Translations under genes and position numbers: made by a program | Shown: positions 1 through 11,857 of the stretch, one piece after another | How positions within the stretch are numbered: position 1 is the stretch's first letter | Layout of the letters: each line of letters opens with the position of its first letter | Notes under the pieces: model-generated | The model's input: the letters and a program-made list of their open reading frames with translations, nothing else | What the model was told of the DNA's origin: nothing | Database searches by the model: none | Assembly (NCBI GenBank): GCA_007449985.2 | Contig: VIIQ02000593.1 | Coordinates: 682,001 to 746,000, forward strand | Direction: 5' to 3' | From: Desmodesmus armatus | Lineage: Eukaryota > Chlorophyta > Chlorophyceae > Sphaeropleales > Scenedesmaceae | Length of the DNA: 64,000 nucleotides

Positions 1-59
1 CTCACCCATGCAGGGGGTGTTTGCACTGACCCAGTGCATGATGATGCCTCACCAGGCTG

Positions 60-3000
60 CTACAGACTGCGCCGCTCATTATCGCGGTCCGCACTGCTGA
101 CGCTGTGCAGCATGCCTATCGCCTTGCGCTTCTGCAGCTGTTCCCAAATACCAAGGCTCGTAGCCAGCACACCACTAGCCAGCAGGAAGGAGCCCTGAAT
201 TGGGGTGGCCTGCACAAAGCTACCCACGCGCTGCACCACTGCTCCTGTCACGTAAGGCCCAAGGAAGCCACCCACTGCCGCACCAATGGCGTTGAACATG
301 GCGACACCGATCGCAACATGCCGCGCCTCCAACGGCTCTACAGGCACACGCAATGGGGCAGGACAGAACACGCGACACGGACAGGAGGAGAACAGTGAGG
401 GGCGGTATCGCATGCTGGCACGACGGCCCTATCCTCGGGCGAACAGTGTCTGGCTACTGGTTATGGAGTAAACATCGGCCTTTCCCGCTCCAACGCCCAG
501 TACCATCATAAGCTGCAGCTGTTGCAGCACTCCGGCCAGTGCAGGCTTCACAAGGTGTGTTAGCACAACAACACCTTCCCACAGGTCAACTAGCGTGGAC
601 ATGGAGATGCATAAGCGCCTAGCTTCCATGGTATAAGAAATAAATTGCATGGAGCAGGAGTTGTGCAGGTGACAGCACAGTGTTAGAGACCGCTCAAAGG
701 CTCACAACCCTCACCTGACACTCGCGCGTACATGACCCCGACTTGCGCATACGCAAACATCATCGCGAACACCAGGGACACAAAGCCAGCCGTGAACGAC
801 AACTTGTACATTGCGCCAAAGCTGAGCCAAAAGACAGACGCGATCGTAGCCGTGATGCCGATGTGCAGTGTGCGTTCACCCACTCGATCGGAGTGCCAAG
901 CTGTGACGGACATCGCCAAAGCAGCCATCGCGTAAGGTATGCCTGACAGCAGCATCGCATTACGCGTGTTGATGGCTGAGTCGCCGCCAGTGCTGGTGCT
1001 GCCTACGGCTGCTGTCCCTGCCAACATATTCTTGATGATGATGGGCATGAACGCGTTCAAGCTGTGGATGCACAGCACTGCAGCAGCACGGCAATAGGCA
1101 AACACACAACAGACATCAGTCAGTCTGCAGTCTCAGCCATTGTTGCATGCAGGCAAACACCAAACATGTACTAAAATCATGGATTAACACGTACTGTAGT
1201 GGTCCACAACATCAATACTGAAAAACATGGCGTAGTGATGTCTTATCACAGTGTACTGAGCGCAACATGCAGCAGCCAACATGAACAGTACCGGAAAGTG
1301 CGTGGGCTGGCCGTGAGCACACAAGCTGCTCACAAGGCACCTGAGGGTTATGCGTCGAGAGCAGCAGGTGCTCGGCTGGCGCACGATCTGACTCAGCATG
1401 CAGACTACCTTTGCAAAGCGGTAGACTGTGGGCAATGTGACTGCTGAAAACTGCCGAGAAAAAATTGCATCACTCACCCCACTGGCAGTTGGCAGCACCC
1501 ATCGCGGTTGCAGCGGCGCGTCCAAGAAGAAAGAGCACAAACAGAAACAAGCCAGGCAGGAAACATGGCAGGCAGAGGTGGCGTCACACAACAAGGCAAG
1601 TTTCCAAGTGTCGAATGACTAAACAGGCAGCAGCAAGCTTTGCGTCTAGAGCCAAAAGTACGTCTGCCACCCCCCTTGGTCGTCATCCTGCCACCCCCGG
1701 GCCCTAGACGCAGTAGCCTATAAGCCGCTCACCAAGAAACCACACAGCGTCAGGTACCAGAGTATCGGCTTCTGGGCTGCCTGCCGTATCAGTCGAAACA
1801 GGTCCGTCACACTGGGCGCAGAGTGAGGCGCATTGTGGGAGGCTGCCAGTGCCCCATGCACCTGCGAGTACGCAGCACACGTGTACTATTCAATTCATTC
1901 AGCATTCCATCAACTCAACACAACACCACCGCTGCTGCTGCTGGTGGTTGCTATTGTGTCGGGGGCACAATAGCAACCAGCACGACCTCCATACCTCCTG
2001 CTCCAGTCATATGCCCTGTCTCAACACTCCACAACGGCGCCATTGTGTGCACCTTCTGGGACTCGTCTCGCAAATCCTTGCACAGCTGCCGGCAGCCTCA
2101 CCCATGCTGCCCGTTCCTCCCTTACCTCCGACTCTAGCAGCTGCTGCTCCTTGAGGGTGAGCATCCATGCATTGCCGTTGAGGGGTCTTGACGGCAGCGC
2201 AAACAGCATGAAGATGCCCAGCAGAACGGCAGGCGCTCCCTCCAGGATAAACAACCACTGCGAGCAGCACCACACACATGTAGCCACTCTCACTGTCAAC
2301 AAACGCACCCTTGTGCTGCTAAATCACGAGTCATAGTGTTCTAGGCTTGGGTTGAATCCCAGGTAAACCGTTGTATTCCGTAGTTAGTTGCAATGGCCTC
2401 AGCCAGTAAGCCAACAGCTAATAAAAAGAGGGACACCGTGTTGGCTGTGCATCAACGACCCCCTGTGGCCTCCATGCACCAGAGCTCGATACTACTTCAC
2501 TGGGCCATGCCTGGCCGCCCTTTCATGAGGCTGACACAGGTCATGGGGAGAGGCTGACACAGGTCATGGGGAGATAGAAGGGGCTACACGATGTCACCAC
2601 CAGGCTGTCAGCGATCGTATTTGTGCCTATGATTTGCGCCGGTGCTGCAGGCGAGACAGAGGGTCTGCGTGAGCGTCTGCGTGCCATGGAGTCGCGTGAG
2701 AAAGAGAAAGAGGAGGACGTGCGGTAGGGGATGCGCCCTGCCCCTGACACCTCAAAAAAGGAAGAGGAGGAGATGAAGGCGCTCAAGCACAGATGGGCCT
2801 CACCTGCCAGCCGTGGAGGCCGCCTGCATTGATGGACATCAGGCCTGCCGCCAGGGGCGGGGCGATGATTGTGCTGAGCGTCAACCCCAGCGACACAACA
2901 GTCATCGGTTTCGTCACCCTGGTGCGGCGGCAGGAGCGACAGCAGCAGCAGCAGCACAAGAGCAACGCGAGGCTTGGTCATGAGAGGGGCAACAAAGGTT

Positions 3001-4841
3001 ATGATGGGCAGTCTAGTGTACAGCGCGACCGGATGGCATGATGTGGGTGGTTGAGGCCTGATAAGCCTGAGTCATTCATCTTGTTCTCGCTGCAACCCTT
3101 GCACCGACGCTTGCCCAACACAGCTTCACAAACGTTGCCCCCACTAGCAGCAGTGTTGCAACAGCCCTTCTGGGTGTGTATCTTGAGACGTGTGTAGCTG
3201 GGTGACCGGGTCCTGGGTTGCGGAATCGTCCACAGACCCGACCTGACAGACATATATCCTGACTGACATCATATGCAGGGACCTCCTGAACCCGACGCTC
3301 GCAGGCTGATGCTGAGGCGGGCACTCTGTCCCTTCAAATTTGTACTGTACTGTATCAAACAGTACAGTACTTCGAAAAATGGTTGCAGGCCAGGTGCAGG
3401 CTCCAGCCCCTACCTGTTGCGTGGGTAGAATTGGGCCAGCAGGTGCATGGCACACGGCATCGCACCGGCCTCTGCAGCAGCAGCAAGAGTCATGCAAACG
3501 TCAAGCAGGCAAAACAAAGACATCATGGAAGGCTGCATGTCTACAGCAGCAAGTAGCAGTGACGTCACCCAGGCTGCATGACCGATTGCGTGTTCTCCAC
3601 GTGTGCTGACCCTTGTTGCTGAAGTGATGGCACGAGCAGCACATGTGCGCTGCAATGCGATGCACGACCCGCACACCTTCCCACTGCGCACTGCGTGCTG
3701 AGTCAGCTGCCTTGAGGAAGGCATGCGGACGCTGGTAAGCAACCAAGCAAGCATTCAACCAACCACAAACCAACCAGCAAGCCGGCCGGCAAGCAGGCCT
3801 GCTCCTACGCATGCCTGTCCTGTACCATCCTAGCCCTGACCTGCAAGCCCCAGCACGGCCCGCTGCCAGTAGAGACCCTTTGCGTCCTTCACCATGGCTG
3901 CAAACATGGCCACCACTCCCCATGAGATGACGGTGGCGGCGTACCAGAACCTCATGCCCAGCTTCATGCCTAGGTAGGCGGAAGGGATGTGGCCAATGCC
4001 ATAGCCTGGGCAGGACACACGCACCAGCAAAGAGCAGGCACATAGTCCAATGCAGACCGCCAAAACCATGCTGGCCGCTCACGGAAGCTTGTGGGTGGCT
4101 GGATGTGGGAAAGTGGACATGCCACACAGGGTGTAGGGGTCGGCTGGCTTTTGCTTGCTTGATTGACAGCGTGACACGCCCTTGCAAGGCTGGGGGCTAA
4201 GCAAGCCTGTGTAAGAGTCAATGCTGCCTGCCGCTAGGCTAGTCAGCTGCTGGATGCTTGCTGCGGCACAGGAGAACACCAGCAACAGCTATTCAATGCA
4301 GTCTGTAGCTGTGGGCGCAGAGGAGCCTTGGGCACAAACAGAACGCACCAAGGGCAAACGTGGCAGCTGCAAGTCCATACTGTTCTGTGGAAAGCTGCAA
4401 GTCGGCGTTCATTTGAAGTGAGGCAAAAGAGAGGGCTGTACGGTCCAGGTAATTTGTTGCTGTTCCCAGGAACAGCTGTGGCAGGACGGTCCAGGAGACT
4501 CTGAAGGACGCAAGGGCAGCCAAGCAAAACATGGCCTTGGTGATGGCATCACGGTGAGGTCCTGGCCTATTGAGGGCTTTTGAAGACACAAAAATCCTGT
4601 CTGCACCTGCCTGTGCTGCCTGCTAGGCATTTAGCATGCAGTCCAGGACGCCCACAACTGGGATGGCAGAAGCGTCTTACTTGCGCAGCGCCCTCTGCAA
4701 GGCCTGCTCGTCCGTTGCTGTGTTGTACAATGATGCAGCTGCATCATCAGGCAGGGTATCCTCCACAGCCTTCTTGTGCCCATTCGTGATTCCTCCTGCG
4801 TCTCTGTCAAGGGTCCCGTCCGCATCCAATGCAGCAGGCAT
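60..4841 (-). CDS. Major facilitator superfamily transporter (ACS type), 10 exons
   Basis: Membrane transporter, about 518 aa, of the anion:cation symporter branch (organic-anion, allantoate or phosphate-type porters); substrate unknown. Exons on the minus strand: 4681-4841, 4349-4500, 3841-4005, 3414-3471, 2804-2918, 2126-2257, 1733-1861, 1478-1481, 715-1077, 60-337 (stop 60-62). All junctions are GT..AG and the summed length is 1557 nt, an exact multiple of three. The family signature NYLDR in TM1 is at residues 70-74. Later family-like segments are AEAGAMPC before TM5, GWQWLFILEG at TM6 and IGAAVGGFLGP near TM11. The N-terminus (about 53 aa) is acidic and soluble. The start ATG at 4841 gives a short exon ending in a GTAAGA donor. 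The 4-nt exon at 1478-1481 is inferred (see findings); without it the frame does not close. It is divergent from the coatomer zeta gene. No poly(A) signal is visible before the window edge. Confidence 0.92.
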
Positions 4842-5267
4842 ACTGATGCTGCTCCTGCCGTGGGGCTGAGCAGATAGAGGTCCGCAATTTGGGAGTTGGT
4901 AAGGCCCCAGGATGCTATATCAAGGCACCATGACTCTCTCCCTGGCCCATTCTGCGGTCTCGCTGCTGCTGATCACTGTCCTTGTCCAGCCAGAAAGGAT
5001 ACCGACGTTGTTCGGAGTACGTTGAGTTTTTTTGCAATTGGTCTTGTTTCTTCGGCCACGCTGAAGCTCAGTGGGTTGTGTACAGTATCGACAGGTCCCA
5101 CCAAGAACCTGTTGAACTGAAACACAAGAACATAGTGTTGAGAACAAAGCAATCAGAAACCACCTTTGGTCCAATCATACACGCCGTTGCGCAGAAGCCC
5201 CTTCCTTGAACGCACAGCAGTGTACTCTCCAGATCACCCCACCAACAGTTTCAACTGCTGCACACAG
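4842..5267. promoter_or_regulatory. Divergent intergenic region between transporter and coatomer zeta starts
   Basis: This 426-bp gap separates two ATG codons in head-to-head orientation (4841 minus, 5268 plus), so it must hold both 5' UTRs and promoters, possibly shared. I see no clear TATA box or other named element. Confidence 0.5.
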
Positions 5268-6880
5268 ATGGCCAACGTAGACGCCACATGTCCAAAAGTG
5301 CTGAACATGCTTGTTTTGGACTCAGATGGCAGGCGCATAGGTGTCAAGTACTTCTCACCAGAGTGGTGAGGCAGAGTCAGTTGCTGCGGCTGGCACAAAC
5401 AGGCGACAGCAGGCTTGGGGACTGAAAGCTCTGCTGCCTTTGCTTGGCACCTTGCAGGTCCACAATCAACAGTCAAGCCAACTATGAAAAAGCAGTGTTT
5501 GCAAAGACCAGCAGAACGAACGCGCGGCAAGAAGGTGGGTTGGATGTCGGACTGCACTCCAGACGGCCCCACCTGCCAACCATTGTTCAGTCGCAGCAGA
5601 CATGCTGATCTGGCTTGTGGTTGCTGATGCAGCGGAGATCATCATGTTTGATGACTACCTAGTGGTGTACAAGCAGCTGGGGGACCTAATGTTCTACGTG
5701 ACGGGCTCGCTGGCAGAGAATGAGCTCATCCTGCATGCTGCGCTGCAAGCCTTCTACGAAGCAACCTCAACCTTGTTAAGGTGAGCCAGGAGTGCATCGC
5801 TGCAGCTGCCATGTGCGCCAGCCCAACGCATCATGGTGCCACACCCAAGGGGTCTGACATCTGAGCACTCTCAGAACTAACAGGCACCACTCACAGGCTG
5901 TGACAGCTGCATTGCCATGCGACTGGCTCCCTTGAGCAGGAAGGCTGGGGAGCAGTGGGGAAAGGCCTGGCCCAGGCTGCAGCGTGGGGGGTCATCAGAG
6001 CCAGCAATCCAACCTGTGCGGGCACATGCATGTCTCACCTGCACCCCCTTGTGTGCCCGTGCTGCACTGCACACCACAGGCAGCAGGTTGACAAGAAGAC
6101 TGTGCTGGAAAACCTGGACCTGCTGCTGCTGGTGATGGATGAGGTTGTGGATGCGGGGTAAGACCAACCAAGGGCACAGCACAGCTGAATCAGCAGGGCT
6201 AGCAGCAGGGGCAGGTGCTGGCAACATGTGCCATGCCATGCGATACACGTGTAGTGGCTTAGCAGGGGACACCATATGTGGCAGCACTGCACCTCAACGA
6301 GATCGTTGCGCTGTGGCTGGGGGCTTCAGTTGCAGTGCAATCAGGTAGTTGTACGCATGTGAACACAACACAGCTTCACCTGGATCCCACGTATTGGGGA
6401 CTCCTGTGTGGCTCTGGTGCTGCAGGTTGATACTGGAGACGGACTCACAGACAGTTGCAGCACGTGTGACCATGCGGGGGGCAGACGCTGAGGTTCCCAT
6501 TGCAGAGCAGGTGAGCCAACCGCACCAAGCCTGTGGTTGATGCCAGCTTCACAACAGGCCTTTTGCAGTCATAGCTGTCATAGCAGCCGATGTCAGGGTT
6601 CTACAGGGACAGGCGTATGTGTTGGCTCAGCTCGTTGCTGTGATGGCACTGGGCTACAGTCAGACTTCTTACAGCAGCTGCATTGCCTTATGCCTGTGTA
6701 TGCGAGGGCGGGCGCTCTGCATGTTGCTTGGCTTTGGCTGAAGGCCACTTGCGTGGCACTGGCTGACAGATAACCGCTGTGCCCCTGTTTTGTCTGCTGT
6801 TGCTGTTTGCAATGTTGCAGACCTTCTCACAGGCGTTTGCATCTGCCAAGGAGCACCTGGCACGCTCCTTGCTCAAGTGA
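5268..6880 (+). CDS. COPZ: Coatomer subunit zeta, 6 exons
   Basis: Small subunit of the COPI coat (F-subcomplex), acting in Golgi-to-ER and intra-Golgi retrograde transport. Exons: 5268-5365, 5458-5534, 5633-5780, 6080-6157, 6426-6510, 6821-6880. The total is 546 nt, giving 181 aa, the usual zeta-COP length. The whole protein is one longin-like domain. Recognisable family segments in order are NMLVLDSDGRRIGVKYF (strand 1), NARQEAEIIMFDDYLVVYK, YVTGSLAENELILHAALQAF, VDKKTVLENLDLLLLVMDE, LILETDSQTVAARV and the C-terminal AKEHLARSLLK. Every intron is GT..AG and the phases agree. A TGTAA motif lies about 390 nt after the stop. Assignment is very secure. Confidence 0.96.
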
Positions 6881-7265
6881 TGCAGCTGGGCTTCACAGCT
6901 TTTTTTGAGCAGCCAGCATGCACAGCTTCTGTTGGGGAAGCCTTCAGGCAGCAGCAGGTCCTTATCTTTGTCGACATGCAGCTGACCCGGGGTGCGCACA
7001 CCATAGGTGTCCGCGCGCTGCCCAGGCTTATCATACAAGAGGGCTGTGGCTGTCATGTCACGGGAAGCACAGCGGGGCCCCCTTTACAGGCTGCTGCAAT
7101 CGTGTTGCCCCAGGAATTTGGGGACGCTTTTGCTGGGGTTGTCATTGGATGAGGGGCATCAGCAGGCATAGCGGCCTGCCAGCCGCTGGGGAGACATTGA
7201 GGCAGTGAGGAAAAGTTCGGGTTGAAGAGTCTGGTTGGCTGAGATCACTGTACATTGCACTGACA

Positions 7266-7270
7266 TGTAA
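7266..7270 (+). terminator. Putative TGTAA poly(A) signal of coatomer zeta
   Basis: TGTAA, the common chlorophyte polyadenylation motif, 386 nt after the coatomer stop codon. The stretch 6881-7265 is then the 3' UTR. 7271-7668 holds the promoter and 5' UTR of the next gene, with no other feature seen. Confidence 0.5.
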
Positions 7271-7668
7271 GATGTGTTTGGGGCATGGATGTCAGGTCAT
7301 TTGGCCTCCCCTTCCACTTTCATCTGCGTTGATCAGGGGCTGATGGGACATGAACACATCACTACCAGTCATCATCGGAACTGAGGTCGAGAAGAGAAGT
7401 GCGGCACACCCTTCTGCAGGATGGAGCTGAGCAATCCTCTCCTGATGGACGCATTGGCAGGCATCACCTGGTCAAACCCTCAAAACTCAAAAAGAACAGG
7501 TGCCTTGCCGTTGCTCCCAAATGAAGCTCCATCATCATTCCCGATACATTTTACCATGATTCAAAACTGCTCGTGTCGCACTTGCTGTCAGTGTTGTTGT
7601 GAGGGCGTTGTTGCTTCTGCTGCTGCTGCAATGCACACCTGTGACTGCTTCAGCTGGAGCCCATTTCC

Positions 7669-10600
7669 ATGCTGAACAACATGTCAAACATACCAGCAAC
7701 GAACCTCTTAGATGACTACCTGCGTGCAACAGCTACTGGCCAGCAGTGCTGTGAGCAGGCCGTGCACTGCAGTCAAGTCCCAGCACAGACTGCGTTCTTG
7801 CATAACCAGGTATTGCAGGGTGTGCACGAAGCCATAGACAGCGCTGTCAGCCGTCAGTCTCCTGATATTACACACCTCAGCATTGGCCAACCACGTGGCA
7901 CAGCAGCAGCGGCCAGGGCATGGTCTCCAGCACCATCGAAGCGTGAGCCCAGCAGTGACAGCAGCCAGCCAGCAACCACACCCAGGGGCATATTTAGGGC
8001 CATGCGGCAAGCAGATGCTGCAGCGTTGTACACCGAGCAGCTATCGGCAGAGCAGCAGCATGAGCCTGGCGCGCTCAGCAGGCTGCACCACCTGCAGCAG
8101 CTGCACAGCGACCCTGTCTTTGCTGGGACAGACTCGCTGGCATCAGAAGTGCGGCTTCTGGCAGACCACGCAGAAAGATCTTCAAAGCTGCTGAGACTGC
8201 AGCAAGACATGGAGATCAAAAGCTACCGCCAGAAGCTGCTGAACACCCTGCAGCAACCGTCAGCATTGTTTGATGGGCACAACCAGCCCAGCCAGCAGCA
8301 ACAGCACGCAGGGCAGCTGCCGCAAACATGCGCAGACGGCATGCCGCGCTGCAGCAGTGCTGTCATGTGGCAGCACAGCAGCAGCAGGATGGCGCAGCCC
8401 GAGCCACGGCCCTGCACTGCTCCCAAGCCACACACCCAGCACAGCGCTGTGGCAGTGCACAGCAATCCCGCCAGGCCTGCCACTGCTGGCAGCTCTGGTG
8501 CTGCAGCCTTGTATGCTGGCGGTCTGCACAGCGGCCTGAAGCAGCACCAGCAGCAGCACCGGCAGCAACCTGCCATGTCAGCAGCAGCAGCGGCAGTGGG
8601 GTACGACAGCAGCAGCGCAGGAGGGTTGCTGGCTGCTACGGCACCCCCAGAACTGCAGCACCTCAAAATCCTGGCAAGCCTGGAGCTACCCTGGAAGCCA
8701 CCAGCTGCAACGACAGCCAGACCTGGATTAGGTAGGGCTCTGGGCTCTGAAGGGTTCAAGGCGTGCTCAGCACACCAGCAGCAGCAACACCATCAGCAGC
8801 AGCAGCGTGCGGTGCCGGCAACGCCAGGCAGCATGTACAACAGCGACGCAGGCCAGCGCCTGTTCCTGCAGACAGACCACCAGCAGCAGCAGCAGGAGTG
8901 CTGCAGTGTGCCTCGCCCGGCCTCTGCAGTGGCTGCACTGCAGCAGAGCCTTGGCGAGCTGGCCAAGCTCAAGGCAAAGTACAGCCAGCTGCAGGACCAG
9001 CAGGAGCAGCAGCAGCAGCTGCTGCGCATGCAACAGGAGCAGCGGTGGCAGCAGCAGCAGGAGGCGGACGCGGAGCGGCGCGCAGCCAAGGCGCGCAGAG
9101 ACACCCGGCTACAAGCAGAGGCTGACCTGCAGCTGCTGCAGCAGGAGCACCGCACACACACGCTGCACGCAGCTGGCAGTGCTGCGCAGTGCGACAGGCC
9201 TGCTGCGGGGTGCGGTGGCAGCAGCAACAGGGCTTGTGCGTGGGCGGACCAGGATACCGCGGGTGGGCTTGGGCCGCGGCTAGGTTCCACGCGCCAGCAG
9301 CCGCGTGATGTCGATGGCCGAGTGCCGTATGCTCGTTGGGACTCCTGGCAGCAGCAGGTGCATGGGCAGCAGCAGCAGGAGTTTGGAGCAGGGTCCTTGT
9401 TTGGTGCTGCTGCTGGTGGTGGTGGGGTGGACCGCCCGCTGGGCAGCTTGGGCAGGCAGCAAGCGGCACAAAATGCAATGCGCAGGTCGCAGTCAGCCCC
9501 TCGACTCCACAGGGCTTGGGATGCCATGCCCTTTGAGTCACTACACCAGCACAGCAACCACCCAGCAGAAAGGGGGCTAGGCCTGGGGTACAGGAGCAGA
9601 AGCCCTGGTGCACGCATGCCCCAGCAGGGGCATCTGGGTGCCAGCTGGGAGGACGGCATGTGGCAGCTGCGCCAGCAGCAGCGGTCAACGCTGCAGGAGC
9701 TGCAGAGACCGAAGACTGCTGCTGCCTGTGTGGGGTTGCGAGGGGTTGCAGGGGTAGGGCTCGGCGCCAACGCAGCAGGGACCCGCACAGCAGCAGCAGC
9801 AGCGGCCGCAGAAGCAGCAGCAGCCACCGGGAGCTGTGGTGTCAGGGATGGGGCCTTTTCTGGGTGGCTGAGCAGCAGTCCCCTGATGAAGTACACAGCA
9901 GGGCTGCGGGGGACACAGAGCAGTGCAGCAGCAGCTGCGCCGACTGGCAGGCTTGGCAGGGGGACGTCAGTGCACACGGTGACAGGGGCACAGGCCACTC
10001 GCAGCAGCTTGAACGGCAGGCCCCAGAGCATCGGTGCCAGTGCTGCTGCTGCAACAGCAGGCAGCTGGCTGCCGGCTGGCAGCAGTGCTGCTGCTGGAGG
10101 TGGTGCATCAGTGGGGCAATCTCACCAGCAGCGGCTGCAAGGAACGTTTGTTGTAGGGGCCAGCAGCCTGAACCAAACGACAACAGCACCCAGGAGTGCA
10201 GCAGCTGCGCACCACTCTTGGCTGCCACAGGAGAAGGGGCCAGGGCAGGTGCCAGTGGGGGCCTGCAAGGCCGCACTCCTGGCCAGCAGAGCTGCAGGCG
10301 CTGCTGGTGTTGGGGGCATTAGTGGGGGGTGGGGCAGGGGCGATGCAGGAGCAGCAAGCACTGGGCGTGTGCATGCCGCTACGACAGCAGCAGCGGGTGG
10401 TGGCAGTGGGGTTGGTACGTCAGCACTGAGGCAGGAGCTGGTGCAACGGGCCCTCCACGGCTACAAGCCGCATCAGGTGGGTGCTGCTGATGGGCAGCGG
10501 ACGCCTTGCGTACGCACGTTGATTGAAACCTTTGCTCAACACTCATGATGATGTTGCTGTGGCTGCATGAGGGGCATGCATGAGTACTGTCGCTGCTGCT

Positions 10601-11022
10601 GTTGTACAGGCTGCTGCGGCTGACACCTTGCATACGACACATGCACTTCCCTCTGCTGCACGGTTGTGGAGGTATCAAGGATCTGCAACAGTCACTGTTT
10701 TTTGACGGCGAGATCGTACAACTTCATCACGCAGCTTTCATGCCAGATTTGTGCAACATTGTCTGTGCAGGTGCCAAGGCGCAGCACAGCCAATGATGAT
10801 GCCAGCAGCATAGCGAGTGATGCCAGCAGCGCAAGCAGCTGGGGGGCGGCTGCCGGTGGCAGCGGCAGCACTCGCAGGGAGTCAGCGTATGCAGCTGCTC
10901 TAGCACGGGTCCGTGAGGCCAAGCAAGCCGCGCGCACGGGGCAGCGTGGCGGCAAGTGGAACAGCAACGGCCATGACGGAGACTGCAGCAGTAGCGATGA
11001 AGGCGGAAGCACCTGCGGCTGA
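7669..11022 (+). CDS. Gln/Ala-rich coiled-coil protein, function unknown
   Basis: A 2.8-kb open exon (7669-10476) ends in CAG with a GTGGGT donor and joins in phase 0 to a last exon (10771-11022), giving about 1019 aa. I do not recognise a family. The protein is dominated by Gln, Ala, Ser and Gly tracts encoded by CAG/GCN repeats. A charged Gln-rich coiled coil is likely at residues 425-495 (LAKLKAKYSQLQDQQEQQQQ onward). Small RP-x-[TS]-A motifs recur (RPCTA, RPATA, RPASA, RPKTA) and there is a basic SQSAPRLHR segment. The C-terminal exon is Ser-rich then basic (ALARVREAKQAARTGQRGGK). The N-terminal 100 residues are less repetitive and may hold the conserved part. The start ATG at 7669 is the first in frame; an upstream exon cannot be excluded. 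A TGTAA lies about 196 nt past the stop. That it is coding is supported by the long open frame and spliced phase. Confidence 0.75.
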
Positions 11023-11192
11023 ACCGCAGGGCGGGGGGGGGGCTTGATGGCATCTGTTGGTAGTTGATTGCTGTGACTGTCTTGAGTTTTGTTGTGCGAC
11101 ACTGGCTCTGCTGTAGCTGTTCTGCTATCTTACAGCATCCTGTGCAGCCATCGCTTCTGTGCAAAGTGACATTTCTTGAGATCTGCTAGCAT

Positions 11193-11337
11193 TTCTCCTT
11201 TCGCCTGGCAGAGTTGTTGTAATAATATCGCAGAGGCTGAAGCTGCCGTGTCTGTCAACGAAAAGAAGTGGTTAATTGATGCATGTGCATGTGCAAATGC
11301 AGCTAGACGAGCTTCTCCTTTCGCCTGGCAGAGTTGT
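11193..11337. repeat. 25-bp exact direct repeat, 120-bp period
   Basis: A 25-bp string beginning TTCTCCTTTCGCCTGGCAGA occurs at 11193-11217 and again at 11313-11337, exactly 120 bp apart, in the convergent region between two genes. The sequence between the copies is not obviously duplicated. Confidence 0.8.
11218..11222 (+). terminator. Putative TGTAA poly(A) signal of the Gln/Ala-rich gene
   Basis: TGTAA 196 nt beyond the stop at 11022. 11223-11857 is convergent intergenic DNA; besides a 25-bp direct repeat (separate entry) I see nothing in it. Confidence 0.4.
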
Positions 11338-11857
11338 CTGCAGCAGACGTGCTGCAGCTCAGGATGGATTCCGTCTTGTCCCATGTGACACACTGGAGTA
11401 TAGCTGACTGGCAGGAGAATTGTATCAGTTGTCATCAAGCTTAGTGTCTCACACTTATCATGTTGTATGCAACGCAAGCGTGCCACCTGGTGAGGTGAAC
11501 TGTGCAACACCCACCCCTTTGCATCAAATACTGTCATGGTCCAACTGGTGATGCTACACAAACACGCACTGCGCAAGGGTGTGTCCAATAAAACCCACAC
11601 ATCTGCAGACTTCCCAGCTTTGAAATGTTGCCAACACAGCCGGGACAAGCAACCTGTTGCAGCGGCCAAAAGTGCACCCGTTGATTTTGAGCAATGACAA
11701 AGGGGGCCAACTCCTACCGGGTGGTGCCACACACAACAATCACGCGCGTACACCAGTTGACTGCCAGGGTCAGAGGCAAAGCCTCACCAGTGAGGCATGC
11801 CTAACACCCCTAGCCCAGGAGGTATCCCGTGCCCGCACCAACAAAGCCGATGCTGGC

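Noticed and set aside
2340..2375. Possible tRNA B-box (GGGTTGAATCCC)
   Set aside because: No matching A-box, acceptor stem or cloverleaf could be drawn around it.
8793..10031. 412-codon minus-strand open frame opposite the Gln/Ala-rich gene
   Set aside because: Cys/Ser/Leu-rich mirror of CAG repeats; the plus frame is longer, has an ATG, and splices in phase to a downstream exon.
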